Assembly (NCBI GenBank): GCA_037176705.1
Contig: CM073894.1
Location: 31,145,501 to 31,209,500, forward strand
From: Molossus alvarezi
Taxonomy: Eukaryota; Chordata; Mammalia; Chiroptera; Molossidae
Direction of reading: 5' to 3'
DNA: 64,000 nucleotides
The notes below the pieces were generated by a model, which was given only the letters and a program-made list of their open reading frames with translations, searched no databases and was not told the origin of the DNA. Both the position numbers and the translations under genes were made by a program. Shown one piece after another: positions 21,826 through 34,800 of the stretch. Each line of letters begins with the position of its first letter. Position 1 is the first letter of the stretch.

Positions 21826-22035
21826 TTCTATTTCTTCTCTTAATTCTGTTTGTTTTAAAAATAATAGCAGTTTTCTTGAGATATAATTTATATACAAAAA
21901 CATTGGGCCTATTAAATGTATACAATTTGATGAGTTTGGAGATATGGTTATACCCTGAGATGACCACCCTAAGCAGGTAATAAATACGTCCATATTTTCA
22001 AAGATTTCTTCTGCCCCTTCGTACTAACAGTTTTA
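21826..22035 (-). mobile_element. Ancient L1 (L1M-type) 3'-region fragment
   Basis: TTCTTGAGATATAATTTATA, TTAAATGTATACAATTTGAT and GAGATGACCACCCTAAGCAG are landmarks of old mammalian L1 3' sequence seen in reverse. Confidence 0.65.
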
Positions 22036-22048
22036 TTTTTTGTTTTTG

Positions 22049-22482
22049 TTTGTTTCTTTTTTATTAAATTTATTGAAGTGACATTGGTTAAGAAGATCAT
22101 AGAGGTTGCAAGTGTACATTTTTATGATACATAATAGGTATAGTGCATTGTGTGCCCACCACCCAGAGTCAACTCATCTTTTGTCACCATATATTTGACC
22201 CCCTTTACCCTTTACTACCCTCTATCCTCTAGTAACCACCATACTGTTGTCTATGTCCATGAGTTTCAGTTTTATATCTCACATATGAGTGAAATCATAT
22301 GGTTCTTAGCTTTTTCTGACTAACTTATTTTGCTTAGCATAATATTCTCAAGGTCCACCCATTTTGTCGCAAATGGCAGTATTTCATTTTTTCTTGTGGC
22401 TGACTAGAATTCCATTGTATATATGCAACACATTTTTTTTTTTTTTTGTCCAATCATCTATCAGAGGATGCTTTGGATATTT
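22049..22482 (-). mobile_element. L1 3' end, 5'-truncated, minus strand
   Basis: It starts AAATTTATTGAAGTGACATT (3' UTR in reverse), then CACATATGAGTGAAATCATA and the antisense of the ORF2 tail (ATTCCATTGTATATATGCAA), and stops near 22482. Confidence 0.85.
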
Positions 22483-23048
22483 CCATGACTTTAAAAATGT
22501 CATTCAATTGTCTTCTGGTTTCTGTCTTTGCTCAATCTTACCAGGATGTTAGCCTCTACCGTGCAATAGTTTGCTTGTTTCTCTGTATTTTATTCAGTTT
22601 TTCTAGTTGCTCTGGGCAGGGCTTTCTTTTTTCCTACAAGGTACTTCATCATAGCCAGAAATAGGATTCCTGTCTAATTCTTTCTAAATTATAAACAAAA
22701 ATAAATAATAGAAGAAATATTATATCTAATGTTAATTGCATTTAATTTCTTTAAGTATTCAGTTACCTCAATATTTGTTTGACCTTGATGACTAGAAGAT
22801 TTGAGAGGAAAAAATCAGCTGCATTTAATCTGTCCACACATTACTTCCTGTGGTTCTAAATCAGAAAGCTGAAATTTGTCTTTGTGTCAGACTCTTGTAC
22901 TTTGAAATGAATCATTTTGATAAACTCTCTTAGTCATGCATATGTAAGCCAAGTACCTTTGTATTGTGTTGGCAGCAAGCCTAAGTATTTGTTCAGTAAG
23001 AAAAATGTCATATCACTATAAGAGGTTGATACGTTTTTTTCATTGTAG
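22483..23048. other. Non-coding stretch ending in a possible splice acceptor
   Basis: No repeat is recognised. The right end, CGTTTTTTTCATTGTAG, is a good pyrimidine-rich tract plus AG in front of the candidate exon. Confidence 0.4.
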
Positions 23049-23189
23049 TGTGAAAGGTTATACCAATTGAAGAGTGTGAAATGGGCATCTCAGCAGAAAG
23101 ATAATTTGTACATTAAGAAGGAATCTTCAGCATCTGAGAATGAAAGTCTAGAGCAGGAGCCAGAGGGAAGCGAGCAGCTGAATGTGGAG
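23049..23189 (+). other. Candidate internal exon, 141 bp, phase 0
   Basis: A T-rich tract ending CATTGTAG precedes 47 open codons without a stop, and these end exactly at GAG|GTAAAG, a good donor. The encoded segment begins CERLYQLKSVKWASQQKDN and ends with an acidic run around SENESLEQEPEGSEQ. A length divisible by three with both ends in phase 0 is what an internal coding exon could show. No domain is recognised, no partner exons are seen in the window, and the open frame also continues past the donor, so chance is a real alternative. Confidence 0.2.
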
Positions 23190-25640
23190 GTAAAGGGCCT
23201 AGCGAGGAGAGAAGGGCTTAGGGAGACAGAGGACAGAGAAATAGCTAACAAGGACCCCCACCCCCGCCCAATAAAGGAGAAACCAATGAACTGCAGAGGA
23301 GTAAAAATCTGCTCTACGATTTTCAACATTTCAGTTTCTTCATTTTAATTCCCTGGTGATATTTTCCGGGGAACTACACAGTTTTAAGTTTCCAAAGTAT
23401 CATTTAATGCAGACATTTCAAGTGGCACAGACAAGCAGAGCTGAAGCCACGGATGCTGCCTGGGATGGGCGGTTTATAGACAGAGGTGAAACAATGTATC
23501 TTCAGATGTCTGCATTCCCTGGAGTTCCTAGGAATTATGTGATGAAGTTATTGGACTCCCTGTGCTATTCAAAGGAATTTGAGTTATTTAATTGTGATAC
23601 AAAAAGAAATTATAATCTCAAAAGGATAGAAAATAGAGACACACCAGTTCCAGTGTCTATGAAATTAGGATAAAATTAGAGAATTACATGGAGTTTGATA
23701 AGAAGATATTTTATACTTGAAGAAATAAGAAAATGATCCCATGTTTGTAAAAAAAAAAATCCTAAAATATGCAATATCAGATGAAAGAGTAAACATGCCT
23801 AAATTGAACTTGATATTCATTTTTTTTCTCTCTCCTTTTAGTGTCACCATCAAGGACAGAAAAAGGATCTTTGATGACATATTATAACTTTGAGAAAAGT
23901 AGTTCTACTGATAAGCAGTTTCAGACTTTCACCTAAAGTACTGTCTAGAAGGAACAGGCCTCTGGTTATAACTTCTAATATATAAGTTAAGTAGATTTTT
24001 AGTTATGCTCTTTTCTGTGGAACCACAAAATGGCAAATCTCTAAAATGCAAAAACTTCAAAGGCGTTGTTGGAAATTGATTTATACTATTTGAACAGAAG
24101 GTAAGTTTTCTCCTCCTTCATTCGTTCTTAAGAAATGTCTGCAAACCTTAAAGGAATTTTTGCAGTTTGGAGAAATAGAGTGAAGCAAAATAATAATAGC
24201 ATTATTTTCGTTTGCTAAAAATCCTCTAACTGCTTTTATACATCCATATGCAAATAACACTAAACCACTGAAAAAAACATTTTTTTAAAAAGCAGTCAAC
24301 TAGTAGTTTCAATCCTACATATATTATTTTGTAATAATTTGGCTATCCTTTTTTATAAATAAACTAAAAAACAGTTTATTGCTGGATGTAAAAACACTTA
24401 TTTTATTTATTCAAATATTCTAATTTGAAAATAAAAAATTCTACTTTTCTCTCTCAAGAAACATATATTTGACCTATGTATATATGTTAGATATACATTC
24501 ATCTAAATGTACATATTTCATATATATTATATTTTAAAACATTCCATAGTAATACAAATGCATATAGATATAATAAATATGTAAACATCGGCAGGTTCCC
24601 AAATTCTATAGTTTTGTTTTCAGTTCCCAGCATGCATTCAATTCAATACACTTATTAACCAACCATTAGAAACGTGTTACATGTTGAAGCAGCTATGGCC
24701 TTTGTTCCATGTCACTGGTGTTGGCTTAGGCTGACACAAAGCTACAAGGCATGACGGATCAAAGTAATTAAATTTCCAATCACTCACCTTTCTATGTTCA
24801 ACACCAACTCAGCTAGCTCGCACTCTAAGTTCCTAGTACTTTAATATTGCCAGATGTGTGTGTGCTCATAAATAATACAGAGGCGTCATTACTTCTGTTG
24901 TATTTAAGGACCTTTTCAGAGCTTTTCTTTTAAATTTTGCTGATGTATTATTAAGCTCTTCCATCATTATAATATACATAATTGAAAACCTTGAAATTCA
25001 ATGAATTTACATTTCACTCAAAGTTGGGATTGTCTTTGCCTTGTCATGTAATATGAGAGTCATCAGTTTGTATATAGAATTATAGATGCTGGGAGAAAGT
25101 TGGAATTGTTCTATGATCAATCCTTCCACATTAAGCCAAATAAATATGAATTCATCTACAAAAATTGGTTATCTAATAACCCACTTCTTATAAATTTCTT
25201 GGCTAAAGACTTAGTTTACAATTTATGTTTATATTTCTAACTCAAGAAGGTAAATACAAAATAAATGGTTTATTTATTTTTTTAATTGAGTGTCCAACCA
25301 AAGTTCACCCTGATCACATGACGTCCTGTTTTATACATTAGCCAAGTCAATGGACTCCACATTATTGTTTAAGTTTCTGTTCTATAGATGATAGCACCTA
25401 AAATTTTAGCCAGGTTTACACTCCGTGCTACAATCAACACCACATTCACACTTGCCAATGGAATCGATTCAGTGACACCAATAAATAATTTCCACCATTA
25501 ACCCTTTGTTTTACATCTTGGCTTTATCTTGTTTGACCATGCCCTAAAATCTATACCTGACCATACTAAATATAATAACATATTTAAAAAAAAATACTTG
25601 TACATACTCAGATATCATTTGGCAAAATGTGTGATTTTTT
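23190..25640. other. Non-coding stretch, nothing recognised
   Basis: AT-rich, with no repeat family that I can name. A 105-codon plus-strand open frame (23356-23673) has no motif that I recognise and no splice context that I could defend. Confidence 0.45.
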
Positions 25641-25651
25641 TTCTTTTACTT

Positions 25652-25874
25652 CTTAAAAGTTTTTTTTTCCTTCATTGATTTTAGAGAGAGAGGAAGTGAG
25701 AGGGAGAGAGAGATATAGAAACATCAATGAGAGAGAACATTGATTGGCCAGCTCCTGCATGCTCTCCACTGGGAATCGCACACACAACCTGGGCATGGGT
25801 CCTGACCAGGAATTGAATTAGCAACCTCTTGGTTCTTGGGTCGATGTTCAACCACTGAGCCACACAGGCCGGAC
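25652..25874 (-). mobile_element. VES SINE
   Basis: A reverse VES: GA-rich tract, CAACCTGGGCATGGGTCCTG, CAACCACTGAGCCACACAGG. The 11-bp repeat TTCTTTTACTT flanks it (25641-25651, 25875-25885). Confidence 0.92.
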
Positions 25875-25984
25875 TTCTTTTACTTTTTTAATTAATTTTT
25901 GTTTGTTTAGTAACAGCATAGATGGGAAAGAAGTGTATTTCTAAAATATCTACTTAAAACTAAGCATTTTTGAAATATATTTTT

Positions 25985-26125
25985 AGTGATTTTAGATTGA
26001 GAGGAAAGGAGAGAAAGGAATCATCAATTGGTTGCCTCCCACATGCATTCTTGTTGGGGATAGAACCACAACCTGGGTATGTGCCCTGACCAGGAATTGA
26101 ACCAGTAACCTTTCTTTTTAATAAG
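25985..26125 (-). mobile_element. VES SINE, truncated
   Basis: GTGATTTTAGATTGAGAGGA, TGGTTGCCTCCCACATGCAT and TGCCCTGACCAGGAATTGAA are in reverse order. The tRNA-like head is missing after CCAGTAACC. Confidence 0.82.
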
Positions 26126-26149
26126 CTAATTTAAAAAATTCTCATTTTA

Positions 26150-26326
26150 AGTTATGATTTTATTGATTTGAGAGTGAGAGAGAAAGAGAAATGTCAATGT
26201 GAGAGAGAAACATGGATTGCCTGCCTCCATATACACCCTGACCAAGGATTAAACTCGCAACCTCGGTTGTGCCCTGACCGAGACTTAAACCCACTACCTT
26301 CGGGTGTAACTCCTCACACCGGCCAG
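26150..26326 (-). mobile_element. VES SINE
   Basis: A reverse copy with GTGAGAGAGAAACATGGATT, a doubled GTGCCCTGACC/CCCTGACC body and the head complement TCACACCGGCCAGGA. Confidence 0.8.
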
Positions 26327-27127
26327 GACAAACCCAAACATTTTTTAATAGGAAAAAAAAATTATCCATCTAATTATACTATTATTTTGACAGAATATTA
26401 AATCTGTGAAATTACTACTTTCACAAAGCGTATCAGTTAAATAATTATATTGTTTACAGATTTATAGTGATAATAATGCAACCATTGTTAACATAAGAAT
26501 ACTGTCAATTATTCAGTTTTTGTTGTTGTTGATTGATAGCTTTAGGATAATACATTTGTTTCAACTTTTCTCCATGAAACATTCTTTTGATCCTGAAAGT
26601 TCCAGACCCTGTCTAAATCTCCTGGCCTCCCGCTGTTCTCCGTTTCTAAGTGCAGCATGCTCCTTTCTGTAGCTGCCACAGCACTGGAAGGCAGCATCCC
26701 CTCAACACGAGTGAGTCCCACGTGACAGGTTTATAAGGCAGGAGTTTTTCATACAGGTGTTTTACCTTGTTAAAGTCATTGAAAGTTTAGCAAATGCATT
26801 AATTTTTGTTCCTTTATTATACACAATTTACTACAAATTCCCTGGCTTTTAAATTAGGCTGACCTTTCTGGTTCATGAAAACTGGCAGTAAAAGCTGTCT
26901 TTGCCAGACTTTTTATAAACCAATTGTGTGTAGAGAGAAAAATGGGAGATTGATAAATGGAGTGTGTGTGTGTGTGTGTGTATCCATCTATCTCACTTTG
27001 CAAAGTGTGGATATAAAATCAAAATTAAAATAATAATCTGCTCTCATCATTATTCAGAAAATCAAGACTACTTCAACAAAAAATGTGGAATAGACTTACT
27101 TTTACAATAAATAGACGTTTTGAAATA
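26327..27127. other. Non-coding stretch with a (GT)n tract
   Basis: A (GT)10 microsatellite sits at 26962-26981. Around 26.6-26.72 kb the G+C content rises, but no gene or repeat is recognised. Confidence 0.45.
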
Positions 27128-27253
27128 CAGGGAGAGGCAAAAGTAGGTTTACAGTTGTTCATGTGGAAAATACTACAATTAATAAATAATAATATAAAAA
27201 TAAACTTTGTTTTTATGTACTCACAATTGTAAACCTTCTTTTGCCCCATCTTG
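27128..27253. mobile_element. Mariner-type MITE, copy 1
   Basis: The left end CAGGGAGAGGCAAAAGTAGG and the right end (reverse complement CAAGATGGGGCAAAAGAAGG) form inverted repeats of about 30 bp around an AT-rich centre. A TA dinucleotide precedes the left end; TG follows the right end, a mutated TA. At 126 bp it is too short to encode transposase. Tc1/mariner elements insert at TA. Confidence 0.82.
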
Positions 27254-29366
27254 TGTTGACAACTGGCAAATTTACTCAACATCTATTTTAGAGTTTCTTT
27301 ATTTTAAAATAAAAAGTACAGTGTTTGACCATATATGAATCTGACAAAATAACATCACATAAAAACCTTACTTTTTATATGTACCTCTTTCATCATTTTA
27401 TATTAAATACATAGTCATCATTTAAAAAGAACTAGTCATATTGAAACATTTCCAAAATGTGAGAAGCACTTTAAATTAAATTTATTCTGGGTCATAAAAA
27501 GAATCTAAGAAAAAGCCACCCATTTGACTCATAACAGCTACTCTCTTTTCTCTCTGTCTGTAGAATTTATATCTATATTTCTTCTCCAATGCTTTATTGT
27601 ATAGACTAGAAAAGCCAGTATGTATTGAATAGCGAAGTGATAATGAGGATCTCATTTTACACATCTAGATAAAATTCTTCTGGGATTTTAGTAGCGAACG
27701 TAACGAATCTCTTGGTTTAAAATAAGTTGTCTTTATCACCTAAAAAGGGTTTCCTTTCTTATGTACATATTTTTAGTAGAAATAGTTGTTCAATTTTTAC
27801 CAATTGTGAGTTCTATATACATTCAACTATTGTTATAATTTTAATCAACTTGTTACAAATCTATTAGTATATTTTCTCATGTTAAATAATTTTCACATTC
27901 CTAGGTTTAACTTGGATTGAGGCTAATAAGGTTTTCCTAATAAGAGAATCACTTTTCACCATCTTATTGAAGTTTTAGGCATTTATTCCTATTAGAGATT
28001 GAGCTATAGTTGTCTCTTGGATTTTTTCTTATATTTAAGGAATGAGATTATATTAAATTTATGCAATACATAAGAGAGTTTCACATCTTCTTATTCACTC
28101 CTAAAGGTGGAAACAAATGTCTCTCTCTCTTCCTTTATTATTTCAATTTTAATTCCTATAAAATAATGAATAATAGAAACATGGGATAATTAAGGTAAAG
28201 TTAAATCTGAATTGATAAAGAATTGAGACAGTTTAAAAAATTAAACTTTTCCTCGTTGTACTTACATCAGTAAATAATATTCAGTACTAATAGTCTTCAT
28301 GATTCCTTCATGGTGTTGGTTGCTATGAAATAACTAACAATATCGATACAAAACATGAGAAACAAATATGAAACATGATCCCAGATGACTTTTTTACTGG
28401 CACTCACTCTATCCTGGGAGTATATCAACTCTTCCAAATATCTGTGTATGTTTATTAGAAGCAAAATGGCATTTATTTTATATTTTGGAACAGGTATTTT
28501 CACTTTTTCATTTTAAAGGTATAGCATCTTACACAGACTTGTTTATGCCAACTTTCACCAATACATTGTATCTGCTAAATTTTATATTATTTTGGCTGCT
28601 AATGCTGCTTAAACATAACTTAAGGCATTGGTTCTTAATAAATTTTTAAAAATCACTGGCACCACTGAGTAACTCATGCATGCTGTTGACTGTATGAAAG
28701 GAAAAATAAATACAAACCAAAAATTATACATTACATGTCAAGGCTTTTATTAATTTATTATAACTCATTGAGGGGTCCCAATTTAAGTATATGTGACCTA
28801 AGAAGTATTAATTACTTAAATGTTCTTGGGTATTTTGACTTTAATAAGACTAAATGAGAGAAGAGATTAAACTTTATCCCAAATAAACTTTGTATATCAT
28901 AGATAATTAATAGTGTAGCTTTTATATTAAATATATAAAAAGTGTCAAAGAAAGTTACATACTTCCCACAATTAATATCTTTTTTATCTTAGAATACAAT
29001 TAAAATTCTCCTGGAATTTAGAGATGAAAAGAACTAAAAACAATTTATTTTTTCTACTGCGTGATTTTATAACTCACCCAGTTTCCAAAGTGTGCTGACA
29101 CACACACGAATATATGTATTTTTTAATCACACTTCATCTACTTTAACAACTAACTTGGCCATGTGGAAGAGACCTGGCCACCTGTATTTAGTTTGGCCTC
29201 TTATTTAATCTAGTAATATGCTGAGGTTCTATAATTCTGATAGATTTTATCTTGATTTATTTCTAAATTTAGATATCAATTTTTGTTATGTATATAATTT
29301 ATGTTCATATTGCCCATAAAATAACAAACCACATCACTCACTTCCAAATGCAGTAGTTTCTACATA
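27254..29366. other. AT-rich non-coding stretch, nothing recognised
   Basis: No repeat or gene is recognised between the two MITE copies. Confidence 0.45.
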
Positions 29367-29481
29367 TAGTGGTGAGCAAAACAGGTTTACAGTTATAGTG
29401 CAAATAAATAAAATAATAATATAAGAATAAACCCTGAATTCTGAGTACTTACAACCATAAACCTACCTTTGTCCATTCCCA
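29367..29481. mobile_element. Mariner-type MITE, copy 2
   Basis: Same family as the copy at 27128-27253: left end TAGTGGTGAGCAAAACAGG, shared centre ATAATAATATAA(A/G)AATAAA, right end CCTACCTTTGTCCATTCCCA. TA dinucleotides flank both sides (29365-29366, 29482-29483). Confidence 0.78.
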
Positions 29482-29604
29482 TAATTTTTTTCCATCACTA
29501 CATTTTAAACTTCTGGAAAAGACAGGATGTATTTTTTATTTGTTTTCTGTGTGATGAGAAATATAATCCCTCGAGCTATGAGCTATCATCCCACACCTTC
29601 TCAC

Positions 29605-29618
29605 CTTCTCTCTCTCTC

Positions 29619-29697
<79 letters not shown>

Positions 29698-29702
29698 CAC
29701 AC
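29605..29702. repeat. (CT)n-(CA)n compound microsatellite
   Basis: A CT-rich tract (29605-29660) passes directly into (CA)n (29661-29702), with an AAAC interruption. Short open frames across it are repeat translations only. Confidence 0.95.
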
Positions 29703-31082
29703 AGAGTTTCTGTTAGATCTGTCATTTATATGGACTTTCTGTTTTTGACAAGTGTGTGTTAATAAAGTTGCTGGATGTGGCAAAATATTGCTAAAGTTTG
29801 AATAAGGCAATCATTTTAGACTTTGAAGACTGAAGGTACCAGAAAACTATGCATAATCACACCTAAAATCTGCAGAAATATAAGGTTGGAGGACTTCAGG
29901 CTTCGCCACACCAAGGGGTTGGGAAAACTGAGGAGGGAACGATCTTCTTGAGCTCTCTTGGGAAGGCAGCCTGATCGGACATGTGAGGTGTGCAGGAGAT
30001 GAGCTTCATTTGGACATAGATTTAGGTGCAGGAAAACCATTGCTGGCTACAGAAATTTGAATTGTTTCAGACTCAATGTTTTACATGTGTTATAAGGTTG
30101 CCCAAATTATTGTGTTTCAAAAGAAAGACCACACTTTGAACAATGGTCCTCTGTAAATGAACTTAATGAAAATCTGACCTCTTTCTGTGTATGCATTAAT
30201 AACATATTAATTGCCTGATTATTTTTTAATTTCATGTAAAGAAAATTCAATTTTGGGCATAAATATAACATATATTTACAATAGATCCCAATATATTATA
30301 TAGTCATGTACTTTTATCATGTCACTCAATATTCAAATAGTGAAAAAAATATTTCTTAAATGAATTCCCCATCTCAAGGATGTCAAAATATGAAAGGTAT
30401 AACATTAACAAAATTATACCTAACACTACTAAATAGAAAGGTATACGTCGCATCATAAGCCATCTGCAACTCCCAGTGGATGGCTATAGACCCTCCTTTA
30501 CAAACTGACACTCTTCTCTATGGGAAACAGAAAACATCTGTTTTGTGTTTTTGAAATGCTGCCAAGTAAGCATTAGCACAGGTACATCAAGTTAAATTGT
30601 GTAACCAAAGCAAGCACTAAAATATTGTTTTTCAAACATTAGACTTACAAACATTTTGAACATATTTGGAAGAAAAACATACTGATAAGAGAAACTACAT
30701 TGAAATATTCAGAAAGTTTTCACCAGAAATTACAACTTTCCTTAGTTAGATTCTCCAGCTTATATATTTTTATTTTCCTTAACTTTTCTGTTTTTAAAAA
30801 TATAATCTCCCAAAATTTTTTAGAGCACATTGAAATAAACTTAGTGCCAATATATTGATTATCAACTATCTTCCATTTACTTAGGCATTCAATACAAAGA
30901 AATACATTTTGAAAGTTATGGCATGTTTCTTCAAGTATAATGGCTATAAATGATGTCATAAAACTCATAAAATAATTACTCTCAATGAAAGCAATATAAT
31001 TGAAATTGTTACAAATAAAGTTAATCTATAAAAAAATATTAATCAGACTGCCCAAATGTGTAGATACACACTTCTTTTTTTA
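29703..31082. other. Non-coding stretch, nothing recognised
   Basis: Unique-looking, with slightly raised G+C at 29.88-30.05 kb. No gene or repeat is recognised. Confidence 0.45.
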
Positions 31083-31097
31083 AAGTATATTCATTTA

Positions 31098-31302
31098 ACC
31101 CTGGCCAGTTTTGCTCAGCAGTTGGAGCATCAGACCTTGGACTGAAGGGTTGAGGGTTCGATACCCAGTCAGGGCACATGTAGGAAGCAACCAATCAATA
31201 TGGCTCTTTCACATCCATGTCTCTCTCTCTTTTCTTCCCTCCCTTCCACTCTATGTAAAAATTAATGAAAAAATATCCTCAGGTAAGGATTAATAACAAC
31301 AG
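31098..31302 (+). mobile_element. VES SINE with perfect 15-bp TSD
   Basis: The head CCCTGGCCAGTTTTGCTCAG, box B GGGTTCGATACCC, CT-rich tract and tail ATATCCTCAGGTAAGGATTA are all present. AAGTATATTCATTTA is repeated exactly at 31083-31097 and 31303-31317, so this is a fairly recent insertion. Confidence 0.95.
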
Positions 31303-31317
31303 AAGTATATTCATTTA

Positions 31318-31581
31318 CAAAACTGCACCAATATTAAAAATAAAATTATTATTATTTTATGTAAAGATGACATACACTTGGCTAGCAAGGGGAATTGAAA
31401 GTGACTGCTAAAGGGTACAAGGTCTTTTTTTGGGGGGGGATGAAAATGTTCTCAAATTATTTATAGTGATGGTTGCAATTTGAGGAAATATCATAAACCT
31501 TTAAATTGTACAATTTAAATGGATTAGTTGTATAGTATGTAAATAATATCTTGATAAAGTAAAAAAAGTTAAAACTTGTAT
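31318..31581. other. Non-coding stretch, nothing recognised
   Basis: A short unique-looking interval before the long L1, with a G-run at 31429-31440. Confidence 0.45.
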
Positions 31582-31860
31582 TCAATTTATGTCTTTTTTA
31601 ATTTCTTTTATTAATTTATTATTATTATTTTTTTTTGTTACAGATGTTTCTCCTTTTTTATCCCATTGACACCCTCCTCCCCATCACCCGCCTAGCCCCG
31701 TCCCCAGCTTTATTGTCCATGTCCATTAGTTATGCATACATGCATATAAGTTCTGTGGTTTATCTCTTCCCATCCCACCACCCCCTCTTCTGAGGAATGT
31801 CAGTCTGTGCCCTACTTCCATGTTTCTGGGTCTACTGTATTCCTTAGACTATTATGTTCA

Positions 31861-34800
31861 TTATATTCCATATATAAGTGAGATCATGTGGTATTTGTCT
31901 TTTTCTGCTTGGCTTATTTCACTTAGGATAATACTTTCCAGGTCCCTCCATGTCGTCTCAAAGAATAAGAGATCTTTCTTTCTTACAGCTCCATAGTACT
32001 CCATTGTGTATATGTACCACTGCTTTTTTATCCACTTGTCTACTGATGGACATTTGGGCTGTTTACAGATCTTAGCTATTGTAAATGGTGCTGCTACAAA
32101 CATGGGGGTACATATATTCTTTCTGATTGGTGTTTCAGGCTACTTAGGGCATATTCCTAGAAGCGAGATCACTGGGTCAAATGGAAGTTCAATTTTTAAT
32201 TTTTTGAGGTAACACCATATTGTTTTCCATAGTGGATGAAACAGTCTGCATTCCCACCAGCAGTGTACTAGAGACCCCTTTTCTCCACACCCTCGCCAAA
32301 ACTTGTTGTTTGATGATTTGTTGATGGCGGCCATTCTGACAGGTGTGAGGTGATACCTCATTGTTGTTTTAATTTTCATCTCTCTGATGATTAGTAATGT
32401 TGAGCATTTCTTCATATGTCTTGTGGCCATTTGTATGTCCTGTTTGGAGAGGTATCTATTTAGTTCCTCTGCCCATTTTTTAATTGGGTTCTTTGTCTTC
32501 CTTTTGAGTTGTATGCGCACTCTATATATATTGGAAATTAACTCCTTATCTGCTATATCATTGGCAATGATGTTCTCTCATATAGTGGGTTGCGTTTCCA
32601 TTTTGACGATTGTTTCTTCTGCTGTGCAGAAGCTTTTGAGTTTGATGTAGTCCCATGTGTTCATTTATTCCTTTGTTTCTGTTGCTTTAGGTGATGTATC
32701 AGTGAAAATTCTGCTGCGTATGATGTCGAAATTTTGATGCCTACAATTTCTTTGGAATTTTTATGGATTCACAGGTCACATTTAAGTCTTTTATCCATTT
32801 TGAGTTTATTTTTGTGTATGGTGTAAGTTGATGGTCTATTTTCATTTTTTTGAATGTAGCTGTCCAATTTTCCCAACACCATTTATTAAAGAGGCTATCT
32901 TTACCCCACTGTATGCTCTTGCCAGCTTTGTCAAATATTAATTGAGCATATTGCCTTGGATCCATTTCTGGGTTCTCAGTTCTGTTCCACTGGTCTATAT
33001 GCCTGTTCTGATTACAGTCACTTCGTAGTATAGCCTGATATCTGGTATTGTGATCCCCCCTATTTTGTCCTTCTTTTTCAAAATTGCTGTGGCTATTCGG
33101 GGTCTTTTTTGGTTCCATATAAACTTTTGAACTATTTGTTCTAGTTCTGTGAAATATGTCATTAGTATTTTGATGGGGATTGCATTGAATCTATAGATTG
33201 CTTTGGGAAGTATGGACATTTTAATGATGTTAATTCTTCTAATCCATGAACAAGGTATGTGATTCCACTTTTTATATCTTCCTCTATTTCTTTTTTCAAT
33301 GTCCTGTAGTTTTCTGCAAATAGGTCCTTTACTTCTTTGGTTAAGTTTGTTCCTAGGTATCTTAATTTTTTTGCCTCGATGGTAAATGGGATTGCTTTTT
33401 CAGTTTTTCTTTCTGTGAGTTCATCATGGGTGCATACAAATGCCGTCAATTTCTTGACATTAATTTTGTATCCTGCTACTTTGCCAAATTCATTTATTAA
33501 GTCTAGTAGATTTTTGATGGAGTCTTTAGGGTTTTCTATGTATAATATCATGTCATCTGCAAATAATGACAGTTTCACTTCCTCCTTTCCAATTTGGATC
33601 CCTTTTATTTTTTCCTCATGTCTGATTGCTGAGGCTAAGACTTCCAGTACTATGTTAAATAAGAGTGGCAAAAGTGGACATCCCTGTCTTATTCCTGTTC
33701 TTAAGGGAAATGTTTTTAGTTTCTGCCCATTGAGTATGACGTTGGCTGTAGGTCTTTCATATATGGCCTTTATTATGTCGAGATATGATCTCTCTATTCC
33801 CACATTGCTGAGCGTTTTTATCAGAAATGGATGCTGGATTTTGTCGAATGCTTTTTCAGCATCTATTGATATGATCATGTGGTTTTTATTCTTCATTTTG
33901 TTTATGTGGTGTACCACATTTATTGATTTGCAAATATTGTACCAGCCTTTCATCCCTGGAATGAATCCCACTTGGTCATGGTGAATAATTTTTTTGATGT
34001 ATTGCTGGATCCGATTTGCTTTTATTTTGTTCAGGATTTTGGTGTCTATGTTCATCAGGGATATTGGCCTGTAGGTTTCTTTCATTATAGTGTCTTTTTC
34101 CGGTTTTGGAATTAGAATTATGCTGGCCTCATAGAATGAGTTTGGAAGTCTTCCTTCTTCTTGAATTTTTTGAAATAGTTTGAGGAGAATGGGTATTAGT
34201 TCTTCTTTGAATGTTCGGGAAAACTCCCCTGTGAAACCATCTGGGCCTGGGCCTTTGTTTGCTGGGAGAATCTTGATTACATCTTCAATTTCTTCTGTTG
34301 TTATTGGTCTGTTCAAGTTTTCTATCTATTCCTGGTCCAGTTTTGGGAGACTATGTGTTTCTAGAAATTTGTCCATTTCGCTTAGATTGTGAAATTTGTT
34401 GCCATAAAATTGTTCATAGTAGTTGTTAATAATCTTTTGTATTTATGTGGTGTCAGTTGTTAGTTCTCCTCTTTCATTTCTGATTTTGTGTATTTGGGTT
34501 CTCTCTCTTTGTTTCTTGGTGAGTCTAGCTAAGGGTCCATCAGTCTTGTTTATCTTTTTGATAAACCAGCTCTTTGTTTTATTGATCCTTTGAATTGTTT
34601 TTTGGGTCTATATGTCAATTATTTCTGCTCTGATCTTTACTATTTCCTTCCTTCTACTTGCTCTCGGGTTTTCTTTTTGTTTGCTTTCTAATTCTTTAGG
34701 TTGTGAGGGTAAACAGTCAATTAGAAATTTTTCTTGTTTCTTGAGGTAGGCCTGTAGTGCAATGAACTTCCCTCTCAGAACTGCTTTTGCTGCATCCCAT

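Noticed and set aside
29469..29810. Frames with SLSL, THTHTH and VCVCVC runs
   Set aside because: Translations of the CT-CA microsatellite.
33337..33984. 215-codon plus-strand open frame
   Set aside because: It is antisense to the L1 reverse-transcriptase domain; the minus strand carries the FADD and other RT motifs.
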